This document shows positions 8,187 to 17,046 of a stretch of 64,000 bases of DNA, piece by piece. A program made the translations under genes and the position numbers. Position 1 is the first letter of the stretch. Each line of letters begins with the position of its first letter. Origin of the DNA: Dyella sp. A6 (GTDB lineage: Bacteria > Pseudomonadota > Gammaproteobacteria > Xanthomonadales > Rhodanobacteraceae); the NCBI RefSeq assembly GCF_036320485.1, contig NZ_CP132911.1:3410001-3474000 (forward strand). The letters run 5' to 3'. The notes under the pieces were generated by a model, which was given only the letters and a program-made list of their open reading frames with translations, did no database searches and was not told the DNA's origin.

Positions 8187-8597
8187 ATGCGCCAGACCAC
8201 GCGACTGGCCCTGCCCTGGCTGCTGGTGATCGTGGCCGGCCTGCTGGCAGCCTGGCTGCGTTACGGCCTGGTGCAACCGCCTGAACTGGCGCACCGCTGC
8301 ACTGCCGGCAACGGCCCGGCATGGTGCCTGCTGCGCCAGTGGGCGGTGACGGGCTTCCTCACGTATGCGTTCGGCTGGGCCGCGCTGGCGGCGGCCGTGC
8401 TGGCACTGTGCTGGCCGCGCATCATCGCGGCCTGGCTGGCCGCCGCGCTGGGCGCATTCGCGCTTTTGATGTACTGCCCCGAGGGCGGTGCACTGGCCCT
8501 GTTGACCGGCAGCCTGCGTCTGCTACGACTCCAGGCGCGACGTCCGGCAGTCCTGCAGCACAGGCAGCGCGATCGCCAGGCACAAGCCCAGCCATAG
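8187..8597 (+). CDS. small membrane protein, unknown function, overlapping the GH17 gene
   Basis: 136 residues; I do not recognise the family. The ATG is 2 nt after the stop codon of the EEP gene, which suggests translational coupling. It has about three membrane segments (near residues 8-25, 48-75 and 79-95) and four cysteines. The tail after residue 110 is Arg/Gln-rich and of low quality; it reads through the 3' end of the convergent GH17 gene, an overlap of 75 bp (8523-8597). The membrane part is credible as a gene. The C-terminal tail may be a late extension after loss of an earlier stop. Confidence 0.6.
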   Translation: MRQTTRLALPWLLVIVAGLLAAWLRYGLVQPPELAHRCTAGNGPAWCLLRQWAVTGFLTYAFGWAALAAAVLALCWPRIIAAWLAAALGAFALLMYCPEGGALALLTGSLRLLRLQARRPAVLQHRQRDRQAQAQP

Positions 8598-10112
8598 CCA
8601 CGTCGATACATTCTGGCCAAGCGACTGCAGCACCATGATCGCGCCCAGCACAACTACCGCCAGGCCAAGGAAACGCTGCTCCAGTGACGGCCTCGCTGCG
8701 ACCGGCCGCAGCAGCGCAAGCAGCAGATAACCAACGCACGGCAACGCGAACAGCCCCAGTGGAAAATCGCGATAGCGTCCGTCGAACACCTCCAGCAGGC
8801 TGTAGAAGGCGAGCCCGAACAGCCAGACAAAACGCCACCCCGCCCCGGGTGGGTGCGGACTGCGCATGCCGGCCAGCCCACTCGCCAGCGACTGCGCCAG
8901 CAGCACCCCCGTCAGCAACGACAACAACCAGGCCACACCGGCAAGCAGCCAGTCCCAGCCATCCACACAGGCATAGATCATCTGGCGTGCCTGCCAGGCC
9001 AGTGCGCAACCGCCGGCAAGGCCCGCGAGCACCAGCGCGGCCCAGCCACGCATGCCATGCCAGTCGCGGCGGCGGCCTGCCGACAACGTGAACAGCAACG
9101 CGCCAGCCGCGGCGGCAAGCCAACCCAGCCACCAGTCGGGATCTTCGGTCACCGGTCCGCGCATCGGAAACTTCGGCCGGGCATGTGCATCGAAAATGCC
9201 CCAGTAGCCGCCGACGGTACCTTCCTGCACTCGCTTCCAGGGCTGGTCGAAGGCTTCGATCACGTTGTACGGCATCTTCACCTTCGCCGCATAGGCGAGG
9301 AACTCGCGCAGGTAGCGCGCCTCGTTCACCACGCTGGGCACCGCCGCCCCACGCGGGCGCCCCTCGCTGGGCCAGCCGGTCTCGCCGATCATCACCCGCT
9401 TGCCGGGAAACGCGCGCTGGATCCGCGCGTAGACATCGGCCACGTGACGCACCGCATGTTCGGGCGATACCGGATCGTTTTCCCAGTAGGGCAGGATATG
9501 GATGGTGAGGTAATCCACTGCCCTGGCCATCTGCGGATAGCGCAACCAGTCCTCCCACACATCGGCGTAGCTCACCGGTACCGATGCCGGGATCGCCGCA
9601 CGCACCTGGCGGATGTAGCGCGCCAGCACCTTCGGCGCCAGCTCGGTGCGCAGCAGCACTTCGTTGCCCACGATCACCCCGCGCAACACGTCCGGATGCG
9701 CGCGGGCATTGGCGATGCCCAGCGCGATCTCGCGCGCATTCGCCCTGGCATCGGCATCCAGCCAGATCCCCATCAGCACCTTCATGCCATAGCGCTGTGC
9801 GATCGCTGGCACCGCCGACAATCCCTGACCCTGCGAATACGTGCGCACGCAATCGAAACGCTGCGACAGCACACGCAGATCAGCCGCGATGCGCGCCGGG
9901 CTGATGAACGCATGCGGGTCATACGGCGTTTCCCCCGGCAGCCGGTATGGGGCGTACGACACGCATGCGATGCGCGTCGACGGCGCGTCGGGAAGCATCA
10001 CCGGACGCCCCAGCGACCACCACCATGCCAGTCCCGCCGCCGCGGCCAGCACCAGCAACAGCCAGGCCAGCCGCATGGCCTGGCGAGATGGATTCACGGG
10101 CGATGGCGACAT
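8523..10112 (-). CDS. GH17-family membrane glucan hydrolase/transglycosylase (NdvC-like)
   Basis: Predicted beta-1,3-glucan-acting enzyme of glycoside hydrolase family 17 fused to a membrane domain, like the NdvC and Bgl17-type proteins that modify periplasmic or exported glucans. The protein has 529 residues. An N-terminal membrane anchor is at about 14-33, and the GH17 barrel spans about 45-320. The acid/base is E151 in VIVGNEVLLR and the nucleophile E244 in MIGETGWPSEG. The C-terminal half has about six to seven hydrophobic segments (from about 335). The ATG at 10112 is used because GGGAG lies directly upstream; a TTG at 10139 would only extend it. Its 5' region is duplicated 3.7 kb away, next to slt (see repeats). 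Confidence 0.88.
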   Translation of the reverse strand: MSPSPVNPSRQAMRLAWLLLVLAAAAGLAWWWSLGRPVMLPDAPSTRIACVSYAPYRLPGETPYDPHAFISPARIAADLRVLSQRFDCVRTYSQGQGLSAVPAIAQRYGMKVLMGIWLDADARANAREIALGIANARAHPDVLRGVIVGNEVLLRTELAPKVLARYIRQVRAAIPASVPVSYADVWEDWLRYPQMARAVDYLTIHILPYWENDPVSPEHAVRHVADVYARIQRAFPGKRVMIGETGWPSEGRPRGAAVPSVVNEARYLREFLAYAAKVKMPYNVIEAFDQPWKRVQEGTVGGYWGIFDAHARPKFPMRGPVTEDPDWWLGWLAAAAGALLFTLSAGRRRDWHGMRGWAALVLAGLAGGCALAWQARQMIYACVDGWDWLLAGVAWLLSLLTGVLLAQSLASGLAGMRSPHPPGAGWRFVWLFGLAFYSLLEVFDGRYRDFPLGLFALPCVGYLLLALLRPVAARPSLEQRFLGLAVVVLGAIMVLQSLGQNVSTWLWLGLCLAIALPVLQDCRTSRLES

Positions 10113-10233
10113 GGCGCTCCCGGGGCGCGTCGATGACAAGCCAGCTTAGCAGCGTGCCCCGGCGCAGCCTGAAACTCACCATGAATTGCGCTCGCGCGGG
10201 AACACCGGTCAGGAGCTCCCATGTTCCCCCGAC
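10071..10233. repeat. duplicated divergent start region, copy A
   Basis: Imperfect direct repeat of 13791-13952. It contains the true start of the GH17 gene (minus strand, 10112) and a stub of the slt start: AGGAG, then ATGTTCCCCCGAC at 10221 on the plus strand. The best-conserved parts are CTCGCGCGGGAACACC (10191-10206) and CATGTTCCCCCGAC (10220-10233), identical in the other copy. The offset is constant at 3719-3720 bp. After 10233 the stub loses all similarity to slt and runs antisense into the end of the TonB receptor. Confidence 0.75.
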
Positions 10234-10305
10234 GTCACACCCATCCGGGTACGGCCAGCCCCGCAACCTTCTTTTCCCGCAGGGATGGCGCGGTCCACTC
10301 GAAAG

Positions 10306-10337
10306 CAAGGCGGCACCGTTGTTGCGGTGCCGCCTTG
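10306..10337 (-). terminator. Rho-independent terminator of the TonB receptor gene
   Basis: A 13-bp perfect stem (CAAGGCGGCACCG and its complement) with a 6-nt loop, beginning 3 nt after the receptor's TAA on the minus strand. A short T-containing tail (TTGCTTTC) follows. Confidence 0.75.
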
Positions 10338-10340
10338 GCT

Positions 10341-13259
10341 TTACAGCTTATAGCTGACGCCGAACAGGACGGTACGCCCCCAGGTGTCATACTCGAGCGG
10401 CATGCCAACCTGCACTCCATTCGGTAGACCCGAGACCTGTTCCGAACGGAAGGGCGTGTTGGTCAGATTGCTGATTTGAAGAAGCAGTGAGAGCCCCTTG
10501 TACCGGCCGCTGGAGAAGTCGTAGCTGGCCTGGAAGTCGGTCTCCTTGTTCGACAGGATCTTGGTGTAACCCAACTGGTCGAACAGGGCGACCGCCTCGC
10601 CCGTGTACGAGGAACGATAGCGCTCCGCCACTCGAACCGCGAAGCCGTTCCTTTCGTAGTACAGCGTCAGGTTGGCGACCTTGCGAGACAGGCCAGGCAG
10701 TGTCTTGGGACCACCCGGAATACTGGCCAGCGTGCTCTGTGGGATCGAGCTGTTGGTCAGCGAGAAATTGGCCTGGGCCCCGAAGCCGTCGAGCGCATCG
10801 GCCACCATTCCGCCTTCCAGACCACCCTGCAGCTCCAGGCCTTCCATGCGGCCACCGGTACCGTTTTCCGGCGTAGTGAACGAACCGATATTGCTGGTGG
10901 GTGTCAGCGTCGGGTTGGTGTTGGTGTAGCCGGAGAAGTCGTAGTTCACGACCGTCTGCGTGTAGATGTAGTTCAGCAGATTCTTGTTGAACACATCGAC
11001 GCCGACATAGCTGGCCTTGCCGAAATACTTCTCCCAGGAAAGATCGGTACCGACGGCAATGTAAGGCTTGAGGCGCGGATTGCCACCGCTTCCCGACCAC
11101 AACACCCGGCCGGCCGCCGGGCCGCTGGTGATCTGCGACACGCCGGCCGAGCTGGCGACCTTCTCGTCGTCGATCCGGCCACGCGCCATCTCCTTTGCGA
11201 AACCAAAGCGCAGGTACTGACGATTGCCGAGATCGGCCACCAGGTTCAGGCTGGGCAGGACATTGTTGTAGGTCGTACCGCCCCTGAGCGTGCCAGCCAC
11301 CTGGCTGCCGGTGGTCTGGTAGGCCACCGACGACTGGTCGGTATGCACGTACTGGACACCGACATTGCCGCGGATCGGCACGTCGCCGAGCATGGTGTCG
11401 ACGTTGAGCATCAGGTAGCCCAGCGGCACCTTTTCTTCAACGGAGTAGTTGCGGTTCCAGTCGTTCTGGCCATTCTTCTGGGTCAGGTAGAACTGGCTGG
11501 CCAGTGCGCCCAGCACACTGTAGTTGACGATGCCCGGAATGCCGCCGTAGCCCAGCGAGGTCGAGCCATACAGGTTGCCGGAATTGATCGGCATACTGTA
11601 GGTATTGCTGTAGGTCCCCTGGGTGGAACCGTTGCCATTCAGCCAGGCAAACAGCACATTCGCATTCTTGGTCTTCTTGCGATCGGAATAATCGAAACCG
11701 ATGTCGACGCTGTCGAAGATCCAGCCCATCTCATGCACGAAGTCCAGACGCACGGACTTGATCTTGTCGGTCTGGTGGTCGAACTCCTCGCGGCCGTTGT
11801 AGCCGTAGTTGTCCGGATCGGTGAACACGACATTGGACGGGTTGGCGAGATTGACGCCTGGCGAGAAGGTTGGATAACCGTAACCGGTTGGCAGATTGAA
11901 CTGCGCGTTCATCGTGCCGCCGTTGGCCAGGCCCGTGAACAGGTAGGCATCGTGCAGGTTCACACGGGCGCTCGAATACGACAGGTCGGTGGTCGTCGAC
12001 CACCCGCCGGGTAGCTTGAACTCGTTCTTCCAGCCCACCGAGAACAGGTGGTCCTTCTCGTGGGTGTCCTCGTTCTGCATGATCGGCTTCAGCCCGTTGA
12101 GCGTACCGGAGGTGATCAGCGGATACGGCTGGAAGCTGCTGGTTCCCGGATTACTGTAGGAAATGCCGTCCCACGGCGTACTCGACCACTGCAGGCCATT
12201 GATATAGCTGCGCTTGTCGAACGTCGAATAGAACAGGTCCAGCGTGGACGTGAAGTCGTTGCCGGGTTGCCACTCGATCACGGACATCAGGCTGTTGCGC
12301 AGCTGGTTTTCCGAACGCGCGCGCAGTTGCATGCCCTCTTGGGTGAGCGCGTTGTCGGGAAGCCCCGCCGTGTGCGGCCCTCCCCAGTTCTGGTCGATGC
12401 CAGCCGAGCCATTGTCGACGCTCCACCACCAGGACTGGTACTGCTTCTGCTGCACTGGGGTCGCCAGCTGCGCGAAGCCGACCGCCACACCCAGGGTGTG
12501 ATCCAGGAACTGGTCGATAAAGGAAATGCTGGCGCGATGTCCGGTATTGGCGGAGGCCGCGCCCGCATGCTGCGAACCGTTCGAATTCCACTCGCCGCGC
12601 AGGTTGGCGGCCAGCTCCATCTTCTTGAAATCCAGCGGCCGGATGGTGTGCAGGTTGATCGTGCCAGACAGGCCCTGGCCGACCAGAGTGGCGTCCGGTG
12701 TCTTGTACACCGTCACGCCACTGATCAGTTCAGCTGGGTACTGGTTGTAGTCCACGCCGCGGTTCTCGCCGGTGGACGCCTCCTCGCGGCCGTTGAGCGT
12801 CGTGCCGACAAAATCGGACGACATGCCACGGATGGAAATCTTGTTGGCCATGCCGTCGGCGCCACGCTGGGTGGCCAGCCCGGGCAACCGGGACAAGCTT
12901 TCAGCAATGCTCGCATCAGGTAGCTTGCCGATATCCTCGGCAGTGATCACTTCGACGATGTCGTCGGAGTCCTGCTTGATCTGCAGCGAGTTCTCGATGC
13001 TGCCGCGAATACCCGTGACCACCACCGCATTGAGGGTGGCGATCGGTTTCTTCTTCGCTTTCTCCTTCTTGGCCTGAGCCGCGCTGGCGTTGCGGGACTG
13101 CCCGGCTGCTGCCAAAGCACCCTGTGGCGCATCAGCGGCTGCAGCTGCAGCTGCAGCTGCACCGGACATCGTGATGAGCAGGCAGGCCACCGCCAACGGA
13201 CACCGACGCAAGCCATGCCGACGCGTGCCCGTCGGCTGATTAAACCTAGAGTTGTCCAT
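10341..13259 (-). CDS. TonB-dependent receptor, Caulobacter type
   Basis: Outer-membrane, TonB-energised importer. The protein has 972 residues. A Sec signal (about 20-45) precedes an Ala-rich spacer and a Lys-rich stretch. The TonB-box/plug region (TLNAVVVTGIRGSIENSLQI), followed by IVEVITAEDIGKLPDASIAE and LSRLPG, is the signature of the Caulobacter-type receptors that are numerous in xanthomonads and often import plant-derived sugars. A 22-strand barrel ends in TWGRTVLFGVSYKL with an aromatic-rich C-terminus. The ATG at 13259 follows GGAGAGGG. No transporter or hydrolase lies beside it, so the substrate is unknown. The gene sits between two copies of one divergent start region, which suggests later insertion. 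Confidence 0.93.
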   Translation of the reverse strand: MDNSRFNQPTGTRRHGLRRCPLAVACLLITMSGAAAAAAAAADAPQGALAAAGQSRNASAAQAKKEKAKKKPIATLNAVVVTGIRGSIENSLQIKQDSDDIVEVITAEDIGKLPDASIAESLSRLPGLATQRGADGMANKISIRGMSSDFVGTTLNGREEASTGENRGVDYNQYPAELISGVTVYKTPDATLVGQGLSGTINLHTIRPLDFKKMELAANLRGEWNSNGSQHAGAASANTGHRASISFIDQFLDHTLGVAVGFAQLATPVQQKQYQSWWWSVDNGSAGIDQNWGGPHTAGLPDNALTQEGMQLRARSENQLRNSLMSVIEWQPGNDFTSTLDLFYSTFDKRSYINGLQWSSTPWDGISYSNPGTSSFQPYPLITSGTLNGLKPIMQNEDTHEKDHLFSVGWKNEFKLPGGWSTTTDLSYSSARVNLHDAYLFTGLANGGTMNAQFNLPTGYGYPTFSPGVNLANPSNVVFTDPDNYGYNGREEFDHQTDKIKSVRLDFVHEMGWIFDSVDIGFDYSDRKKTKNANVLFAWLNGNGSTQGTYSNTYSMPINSGNLYGSTSLGYGGIPGIVNYSVLGALASQFYLTQKNGQNDWNRNYSVEEKVPLGYLMLNVDTMLGDVPIRGNVGVQYVHTDQSSVAYQTTGSQVAGTLRGGTTYNNVLPSLNLVADLGNRQYLRFGFAKEMARGRIDDEKVASSAGVSQITSGPAAGRVLWSGSGGNPRLKPYIAVGTDLSWEKYFGKASYVGVDVFNKNLLNYIYTQTVVNYDFSGYTNTNPTLTPTSNIGSFTTPENGTGGRMEGLELQGGLEGGMVADALDGFGAQANFSLTNSSIPQSTLASIPGGPKTLPGLSRKVANLTLYYERNGFAVRVAERYRSSYTGEAVALFDQLGYTKILSNKETDFQASYDFSSGRYKGLSLLLQISNLTNTPFRSEQVSGLPNGVQVGMPLEYDTWGRTVLFGVSYKL

Positions 13260-13427
13260 GATCCCTCTCCGCATCCGTTCTCATGAATGATTTTCTGCGA
13301 TGACCGCCCGCACGAGTCGACAGGCGGATTCCTTCCGCAACCAACTGGCTCCACTGTCAAACCAAATGAAAATCACGCCTGCGCTTTCGATCCCCCTGCA
13401 GACTCCTTTCGCCGACTTTTCGAAACG

Positions 13428-13442
13428 GAGTGAGCGTCACTC
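13428..13442 (-). promoter_or_regulatory. candidate operator upstream of the TonB receptor
   Basis: Perfect 6-bp inverted repeat with a 3-bp centre, GAGTGA-GCG-TCACTC. It lies in a more AT-rich stretch upstream of the receptor gene. No regulator is encoded beside it, and I cannot match it to a named regulator. Confidence 0.3.
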
Positions 13443-13688
13443 AAAAAAGTCAACGTCGGTGGCGCTAGCTTTACATCGCAATGCATCGCCTCGCAATGAA
13501 TCCCGCACCACAAAACACCCTGACTCGCTGTGTACGGCACCGGATTTACGGATTCTTCCGACACCCCAAAAGCGGGCTCACGAACCGAAGCTTTTGATGG
13601 CCATCACCGATATCGCAGCACGCGTGGCACAACAATGGCCATGCGCACCGGTCCAGCCAGCAATGAAGCATGACAACCTGAGTGGAGG

Positions 13689-13832
13689 CTAGGTCCGCGC
13701 TGCAGCCCCGTCGGGCCACGGCACATGGCGCTCGCGGGTGATGCGCAAAGGGCGATGCTGGGCATCAGCCAGGCAAACCTCAACGCCAAACGACAGGGCC
13801 CGGCGAGGCGAGTTCATAGGCGGCAGTGGCAT
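13689..13832 (-). pseudogene. remnant of a GH17 gene start (47-codon stub)
   Basis: On the minus strand an ATG at 13832, preceded by GGAAG, opens a 47-codon frame. Its first residues (MPLPPMNSPRRAL) align without gaps to the start of the intact GH17 gene (MSPSPVNPSRQAM), and the surrounding DNA is also similar. After about residue 14 the similarity ends and the sequence no longer codes for a membrane anchor. I read it as a vestige from duplication, not a working gene. Confidence 0.5.
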
Positions 13833-13952
13833 GGTGCTTCCTGCGTGCACCGGCGGCACACCGGCCTGAAAGTGTGTCCCACCGCAGCCTGATACGTCCC
13901 ATGAATTACACTCGCGCGGGAACACCTGCAGGAGCACCCATGTTCCCCCGAC
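13791..13952. repeat. duplicated divergent start region, copy B
   Basis: Imperfect direct repeat of 10071-10233, with a single 1-nt length difference. Here the plus-strand side is the true slt start (ATG 13940 with GGAG upstream), and the minus-strand side is only a stub of the GH17 start (ATG 13832). The pair of copies brackets the TonB receptor gene and its upstream region. Confidence 0.75.
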
Positions 13953-16033
13953 TCCCCGTCAAAAACCGCGCTCGTCACCTGCTGACCGTCCTGTTTGGAA
14001 GTGTCTGGCTGACCGCCTGTGCCACCGCGCAATCGAGTTCACCCGCGGCTCATTCGCTGGATGCCGAGCGTGCCGCCTTCAGGCAGGCATGGGATGTCGC
14101 CAGCCGGGAGGGCGGCGATAGCTGGCGCCCGCTGGCCAGCGGCCTGCACGACTACCCGCTGTACCCGTACCTGCCGTTCGCCGCGCTCCAGCACGACATC
14201 CGCCAGGTCGACCTGGCGACCGTGCAAGCCTATCTGCAGAAGTATCCCGGCCTGATTCCGGCCGATGACCTGCGCCGCGAGTTCCTCGAAGAACTGGCGC
14301 GCCGCAAGGACTGGGCGGGATTCCGCACGCTGTACCGCCCCGGCATCAACCTCACCCTTGCCTGCGACGCGCTGCAGGCCGGCCTCGCCGACGGCAAGAA
14401 GCTCGACTTCCAGCGCGACCTGGCCCAGTTGTGGTCGCACCCCAGCCTGCCGGGGGCGTGCGACCCCGTGTTGCAGGCCGCCCACGACCAGGGCCTGCTG
14501 ACCAACGCCCGGTTGTGGTCGCGCATCGACGACGCCGTCGACGCCGGCCGCGGTGGCACGGTGGCCGAGCTGGCGGCCTGGCTGCCCGCGCATCAGGCCG
14601 AGACCGCCCGCAAACTGGCACTGGCACTGCGCAACCCCGCCGCCGCCGCGAAAGCCGCAACCGACTGGCCCGACACACCGCGCCTGCGCCGCGCCGCCGC
14701 CATCGCGATCCGGCGCCTGGCTTACCGCGATACCGATAGCGCCGACAGCGCCTGGCAGAAGCTGCACACCCGCTTCCGCTTCACGCCCGCCCAGCGCGAC
14801 GACATTCTGCACGCGTTGGCGCTCTACCACGCGGCCGATTTCGACCCCGGCTCGCTGGCGCGCCTGATCGCACTGCCCGCAGCCGCACAGAGCGACGCCA
14901 CCCGCGCCTGGCGTGTGCGCCTGGCCCTGGCGAAACAGGACTGGGCCGCCGTGCTGGCCGCCATCCAGGCGATGCCGCCGGAACAGCAGGACGACGGCCA
15001 GTGGCGCTACTTCCGCGCGCGCGCCCTGGGTGAACTGGGCCAGGCCAATGCCGCCCAGTCGGTGTATCGCGCGCTGGCGCAGCAGGCTACCTATTACGGC
15101 TTCCTCGCCGCCGACCGGATCGGCGCACCGTATGCCATCTGCCCGCAACAGCCGCCCCATGAACCGCAACGCGAGCGCGCCTTGCTGGACATGCCGGGGC
15201 TGGAACGCGCGTTCGAGCTGTACGCGGTGAACCTGCCCCGCTATGCGCGCAGCGAATGGAACCGGGCACTGCGCGACAGCGACAGCACCACCCGGCAGCT
15301 GGCGGCGGAACTGGCCCACAGCAAGGGCTGGTACGACCGCGCCGTGTTCACCTTCAGCCACGGCGACATGCTGCATTACTACGACCTGCGCTTTCCGCTG
15401 GCACGGCAGGACGGCTTGGTGGCGCAGGCCAGACAGGCCGGCATCGACCCGGCCTGGGCCTACGGCATCCTGCGTTCGGAAAGCGCATGGGTGACCGATG
15501 CGCAGTCGGGTGCCGACGCGCGTGGCCTGATGCAGCTGCTGCCCAGTACCGCGGCGGCCGTGGCACGCCGCAACGGTCTGGCCTGGAGCGGCGGCGACTC
15601 GCTGTACGACCCGGCCGTCAACATCACCCTCGGGACGCGCCACCTGGCCGAACTCGCCGCACGCTTCGGCAATGCGCCCTGGCTGGCCAGTGCGGCCTAC
15701 AACGCCGGCTCGGCCAAGGTGCGGCAGTGGGTCGAGGCCCGCGGCCAGCTCACCCCCGATGTATTCATCGCCACCATGCCGTACAAGGAAACCCGCGAAT
15801 ACGTGGCCCGCGTGATGGCCTTCAGCGTGATCTACGACTGGCGCCTGCATGGCAATGTCGCGCCGATGAGTTCGCGCATGCCTGCCTATGTCGACCCACC
15901 GGACACCCCAGCAGCCATGATAGCCGCACCGGCCCAACCCGCGCGCAAATCAGTCGTCTGCCCCACCGACCAGACGCCCGCACCGGCATCCTCGGTAGCC
16001 CGCCCCGCCAGCAGCGGCACGGTGCAGCCATGA
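13940..16033 (+). CDS. slt: soluble lytic murein transglycosylase Slt-type, lipoprotein
   Basis: Cleaves peptidoglycan between MurNAc and GlcNAc with formation of 1,6-anhydroMurNAc, in the periplasm. The protein has 697 residues. The lipobox LTAC gives an acylated Cys27. A long alpha-helical superhelix (about 40-460) is the Slt70 U-domain, with the linker domain next. The SLT catalytic domain is at about 490-640: catalytic E514 in ILRSESAWV, GLMQLLPSTA, AAYNAGSAKVRQW and FIATMPYKETREYV. A Pro/Ala-rich tail of about 50 residues follows. The start at 13940 is set by GGAG and the signal sequence. Its stop overlaps the next start in ATGA, so it is coupled to the epimerase gene. Confidence 0.94.
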   Translation: MFPRLPVKNRARHLLTVLFGSVWLTACATAQSSSPAAHSLDAERAAFRQAWDVASREGGDSWRPLASGLHDYPLYPYLPFAALQHDIRQVDLATVQAYLQKYPGLIPADDLRREFLEELARRKDWAGFRTLYRPGINLTLACDALQAGLADGKKLDFQRDLAQLWSHPSLPGACDPVLQAAHDQGLLTNARLWSRIDDAVDAGRGGTVAELAAWLPAHQAETARKLALALRNPAAAAKAATDWPDTPRLRRAAAIAIRRLAYRDTDSADSAWQKLHTRFRFTPAQRDDILHALALYHAADFDPGSLARLIALPAAAQSDATRAWRVRLALAKQDWAAVLAAIQAMPPEQQDDGQWRYFRARALGELGQANAAQSVYRALAQQATYYGFLAADRIGAPYAICPQQPPHEPQRERALLDMPGLERAFELYAVNLPRYARSEWNRALRDSDSTTRQLAAELAHSKGWYDRAVFTFSHGDMLHYYDLRFPLARQDGLVAQARQAGIDPAWAYGILRSESAWVTDAQSGADARGLMQLLPSTAAAVARRNGLAWSGGDSLYDPAVNITLGTRHLAELAARFGNAPWLASAAYNAGSAKVRQWVEARGQLTPDVFIATMPYKETREYVARVMAFSVIYDWRLHGNVAPMSSRMPAYVDPPDTPAAMIAAPAQPARKSVVCPTDQTPAPASSVARPASSGTVQP

Positions 16034-16968
16034 AGGCACGTCAGCTGGTCGTGCTGGGCGGAACCGGCTTCGTGGGCAGCCACCTGCTGCCACGTCTGTC
16101 CGCCCAGGGCCACCGCATCACCGTACTGTCACGCAATCGCGAACAGCACCGCGCGCTGGCCGTACTGCCGGGCGTGAGCATCCGCAGTGCCGACATCTAC
16201 GACGACGCAGCGCTGCGCAGTGCGCTGGCCGGCGCCGATGTCGCGATCAACCTGGTGGGTATTCTCAACCCGCACGGCATGAACACGTTTCGCCGCACCC
16301 ACGTAGACCTGACCCGCCGCCTGATCGCCGCCTGCGTCGACAGCGGCGTGCCCCGCCTGCATCAGATGAGCTCACTGAAAGCAGGCCAGGGACTGTCCGA
16401 CTACCTCAAGACGCGCGGCGAGGCGGAAGCGTTGGTCAAGGCTTCCTCCCTGCACTGGACGATCTACCAGCCCAGCGTGATCTTCGGCGAAGGCGACGGC
16501 CTGGTCAGCCGGTTCGCCGCGCTGCTGCGGCAGGCGCCGGTATTGCCGCTGGCGCGTGCGCAATCGCGCCTGGCACCGACCTGGGTCGGCGATGTGACCG
16601 AGGCGATCGCGCGCTGTGTCCGCGACGACCACCCGGCGCGCGGACACAGTTACGAACTGTATGGCCCCGAAGTGCTCACGCTCGGCGGGATCGTGCGCGC
16701 CATCCGCGATGCCGCGGGCCTGCATACGCCGATCCTGCCGCTACCCGACAGCCTCGGCCGCCTGCAGGCCCAGGTCGCCGGCATGCTGCCCGGAAAGCCG
16801 TTCTCGATGGACAACTTCCGCTCGCTGCGCACCGACTCGGTCGGCAAGACCGACGGCTACGCCGCGCTCGGCATCGTGCCCCAGCCGTTTACCCCATGGC
16901 TGCCGCTGCTGCTGCAGGGCGCCGCACGCCAGCATCGCCTCGACGACATGCGCAAACGGCAGCGCTGA
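16030..16968 (+). CDS. NAD(P)-binding epimerase-like protein (NDUFA9/complex I 39-kDa type SDR)
   Basis: Atypical short-chain dehydrogenase of the extended NAD-dependent epimerase group, 312 residues. The N-terminal Rossmann motif is VVLGGTGFVGSHL (residues 7-19); NLVGIL and YLKTRGEAE (the YxxxK-like position) follow. This subgroup resembles the complex I accessory subunit and quinone-associated reductases rather than sugar epimerases; the substrate is unknown. It starts inside the slt stop codon (4-nt overlap) and is followed by cca after 78 nt, an order (slt, epimerase, cca) also found in xanthomonads. Confidence 0.87.
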   Translation: MKARQLVVLGGTGFVGSHLLPRLSAQGHRITVLSRNREQHRALAVLPGVSIRSADIYDDAALRSALAGADVAINLVGILNPHGMNTFRRTHVDLTRRLIAACVDSGVPRLHQMSSLKAGQGLSDYLKTRGEAEALVKASSLHWTIYQPSVIFGEGDGLVSRFAALLRQAPVLPLARAQSRLAPTWVGDVTEAIARCVRDDHPARGHSYELYGPEVLTLGGIVRAIRDAAGLHTPILPLPDSLGRLQAQVAGMLPGKPFSMDNFRSLRTDSVGKTDGYAALGIVPQPFTPWLPLLLQGAARQHRLDDMRKRQR

Positions 16969-17046
16969 CACGGACGCCACATCCAGGCACGCGGCGGCGC
17001 CGGCAGATCGCCTCCGCTGCGCACGCGCCATGCCACAATCCCACGC

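Larger units (their letters stand above)
13260..13939. other. 680-bp region between the TonB receptor and slt
   Basis: Holds the 5' region of the receptor (minus) and that of slt (plus). Part of it is visibly less GC-rich than the rest of the window. On the minus strand it should contain the receptor promoter; a perfect inverted repeat GAGTGA-GCG-TCACTC (13428-13442) lies 169 nt before the receptor start and is a candidate operator. The slt-proximal end (13791-13939) is copy B of the duplicated start region. Open frames here (for example 13300-13692 plus) lack a ribosome-binding site and recognisable content, so I call no gene. Confidence 0.5.

Noticed and set aside
10221..10427. 68-codon plus-strand frame with AGGAG and MFPRR start
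   Set aside because: Only its first bases match the slt start; it then runs through the receptor's terminator and into its antisense. Best read as a remnant.
13300..13692. 130-codon plus-strand frame upstream of slt
   Set aside because: No ribosome-binding site, Ser/Thr/Lys-rich unlike neighbours, and it lies in the promoter region of the TonB receptor.
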